Part shown: positions 62,453-64,000 of the stretch, piece after piece
Layout: each line of letters starts with the position of its first letter
Numbering within the stretch: the first letter of the stretch is position 1
Assembly (NCBI GenBank): GCA_905250075.1
Contig: CAJNOP010000176.1
Span: forward strand, 71,944 to 135,943
Direction: 5' to 3'
DNA: 64,000 bases
Origin: Rotaria sp. Silwood1
Lineage: Eukaryota > Rotifera > Eurotatoria > Philodinida > Philodinidae
Notes under the pieces: model-generated
Databases searched by the model: none
Told to the model about the DNA's origin: nothing
Seen by the model: the letters and a program-made list of their open reading frames with translations, nothing else
Translations under genes and position numbers: made by a program

Positions 62453-64000
62453 ATCTTTTGAGTTTTTGCATGTCTTTTTTCTCTTAAATAAAACATAAGA
62501 GTGTCTTTTTCATCAATGAAATGATTTTAATGATGTCGAAGACTATTTCTGTGAGAAAAAATGTAACAGACTATTCTATTTAGGCAAAACTCATACTAAC
62601 TCACTTATTACATTTAATCAATCCACTTTCATATCAAATAATATTATCAAAACAATTGAATAATAATTTATCATTGAAGCTTTTGATATATTGACTTATA
62701 TATTCCCTGATGCTTATAGGATATATTTTGCACAGACATAAGAAATAGCAAAGCAAATAAAATCTAAGAAGTAATTAAAATATACCATTATGCGTGTTTC
62801 TTTTGTAATTAAAATTTATTGCCATCTATATATCTAAGAAAGCCAATTTGAATTATACATATTTCGACATAAAAACAACAAAAAATATTCATTTATGCAG
62901 CCATTCGAATACGAATCTGTTATTTGTTCAAAATAATTCTTATGAAGTTTATTATTTAGACTGTGCGCAGTTTATCAATAATTTTTCATATGAATAAAAT
63001 TGATAGGGTGTTTCTATTGAATGAAAACTTGATATCATAATGTTGATCAAAGATAAAACATCGAACACGATACGACTCATTGTTTTCATAGCATTTTTAA
63101 ATAAAATCATTGAAATCACACCTGATTTCAATCGGTTTTGTTAATTTTATTGATGCTCTATTCGTTGTTCTGTGATTCCTAAATATCATGAAGACCAATA
63201 TAAACTTGGAAACTGTATCACTATCACCTGTATTGATTATTTATTTGATTAATCTCAAATATATCATAATATTCAACTACATCTTCCTATCATTGACATT
63301 TAGAGATTGTACAATTCTCAAAAACTCATCTATTTCTTATTTTTGTAAAGATACTTCCATCATTACGACTTAGTTGTCCGTGAAATTTACAAAATTTTCA
63401 AGCTTTTATTTTGTTATTATTGTATCGATGTAACTACGAATAGCTTGTGTTCAGATCAAATCAACTAAAGAACTGTTGAAAATTTTTTCTGTTACAAGAT
63501 GATGTGTGTGAACAGTCTTTTAAGCAGAATTAAGCTTTCTGCGAAAGATTTTGTTCTCATATTGGGAACAGAATTCTCCGGATAGTTTCATTGAAACAGA
63601 ATTGTCACTAAATATTAGTTTTTCTCAAAAATATGGTTAATATTTTTTAATATGAATTCTCATGTTATCTACCGATAATCAAACATAGTTTTTTAATTTG
63701 AGTTGAACAGTTTCTTCAGTGAGATATAACTAATACCATAATTAACATAAGATAAACTATGTTTTTTCTAAACTCGATTCAGTTTAAAATTTTTAAAAAT
63801 TCGGTCAGTTCGGCTAGGAATAAATGTCAACCGATCTCATCTCTGGAGCAAAGTGTTTTTGACTATCGTCATGGTAATGTTACTTTTTTTTTATTTAGCT
63901 AATCATGGCGCAAGAGTTTCTTTTCTTTATCTTCGTTTCTCATCGATCAGTCTTAGAAATTTGCAAACTTCACTATTTTTTTCTTCATAAAAGACATAAA
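62453..64000. other. Intergenic with a dispersed repeat end
   Basis: AT-rich, no gene seen. At 63785-63846 a block (TCGGTCAGTTCGGCTAGG, then ATGTCAACCGATCTCATCTCTGG) is the inverted counterpart of the repeat near 8209, so it is probably the end of an old transposable element that continues toward or beyond the window edge. Confidence 0.5.

Overview
The window looks like nuclear DNA of a bdelloid rotifer (or a close relative). Evidence: strongly AT-rich spacers, compact animal genes split by many short GT-AG introns (mostly 50-110 bp, a few of 0.3-1 kb), a lineage-typical set of divergent rhodopsin-like receptors, decayed DNA transposons, numerous small palindromic elements, and one intronless, GC-richer esterase unlike its neighbours. 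Genus cannot be fixed from sequence alone. There is one 100-N assembly gap (10313-10412). All exon models below were read by eye: each splice joins GT to AG and keeps frame.

Layout. 1-13 kb is a ciliary neighbourhood: the 3' end of a CFAP47/hydin-like ASH-domain gene (+), a Tctex1-type dynein light chain (-) and a CFAP91/MAATS1 gene (-) that lacks its C-terminal half. Between them lie four repeat units, including a 162-bp hAT-type MITE with perfect target duplications. At 9-10.5 kb and again at 29-30.2 kb sit two duplicated loci with a shared promoter; one encodes a tiny ZZ zinc-finger protein and the other a proline/glycine-rich protein cut by the gap.

14-18 kb holds a two-exon rhodopsin-like GPCR (with a palindromic element in its intron) and a six-exon mucin-like type I membrane protein. 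18-23 kb has no convincing gene. 22.9-24.6 kb is the intronless carboxylesterase. 26-27.3 kb is a decayed terminal-inverted-repeat transposon with a Psq-type helix-turn-helix fragment. 31.8-32.9 kb is a three-exon GPCR; 36.4-37.6 kb another inverted-repeat element; 41.2-42.3 kb an intact two-BIR plus RING inhibitor of apoptosis.

42.9-52.3 kb is repeat-rich: a CpG-rich palindrome, a mariner transposase with a single nonsense codon, a decayed CACTA-like transposase, a tandem repeat, then a second GPCR and a GPCR relic beside it. 54.2-60.8 kb is a dense minus-strand block of three housekeeping genes: DCXR-like reductase (9 exons), CLN3/battenin (12 exons) and coatomer zeta (6 exons). 60.8-64 kb has only coding-like scraps.

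Functionally the clearest themes are cilium assembly and motility (three genes), peptide-type GPCR signalling (three genes and a relic) and the endomembrane system (CLN3, COPZ). I did not find a convincing new multi-gene system. The most unusual items are the paired promoter arrays of the ZZ loci, a diverged family of fold-back elements with a shared core found in introns and spacers, the half-length CFAP91, and the compositionally alien esterase.
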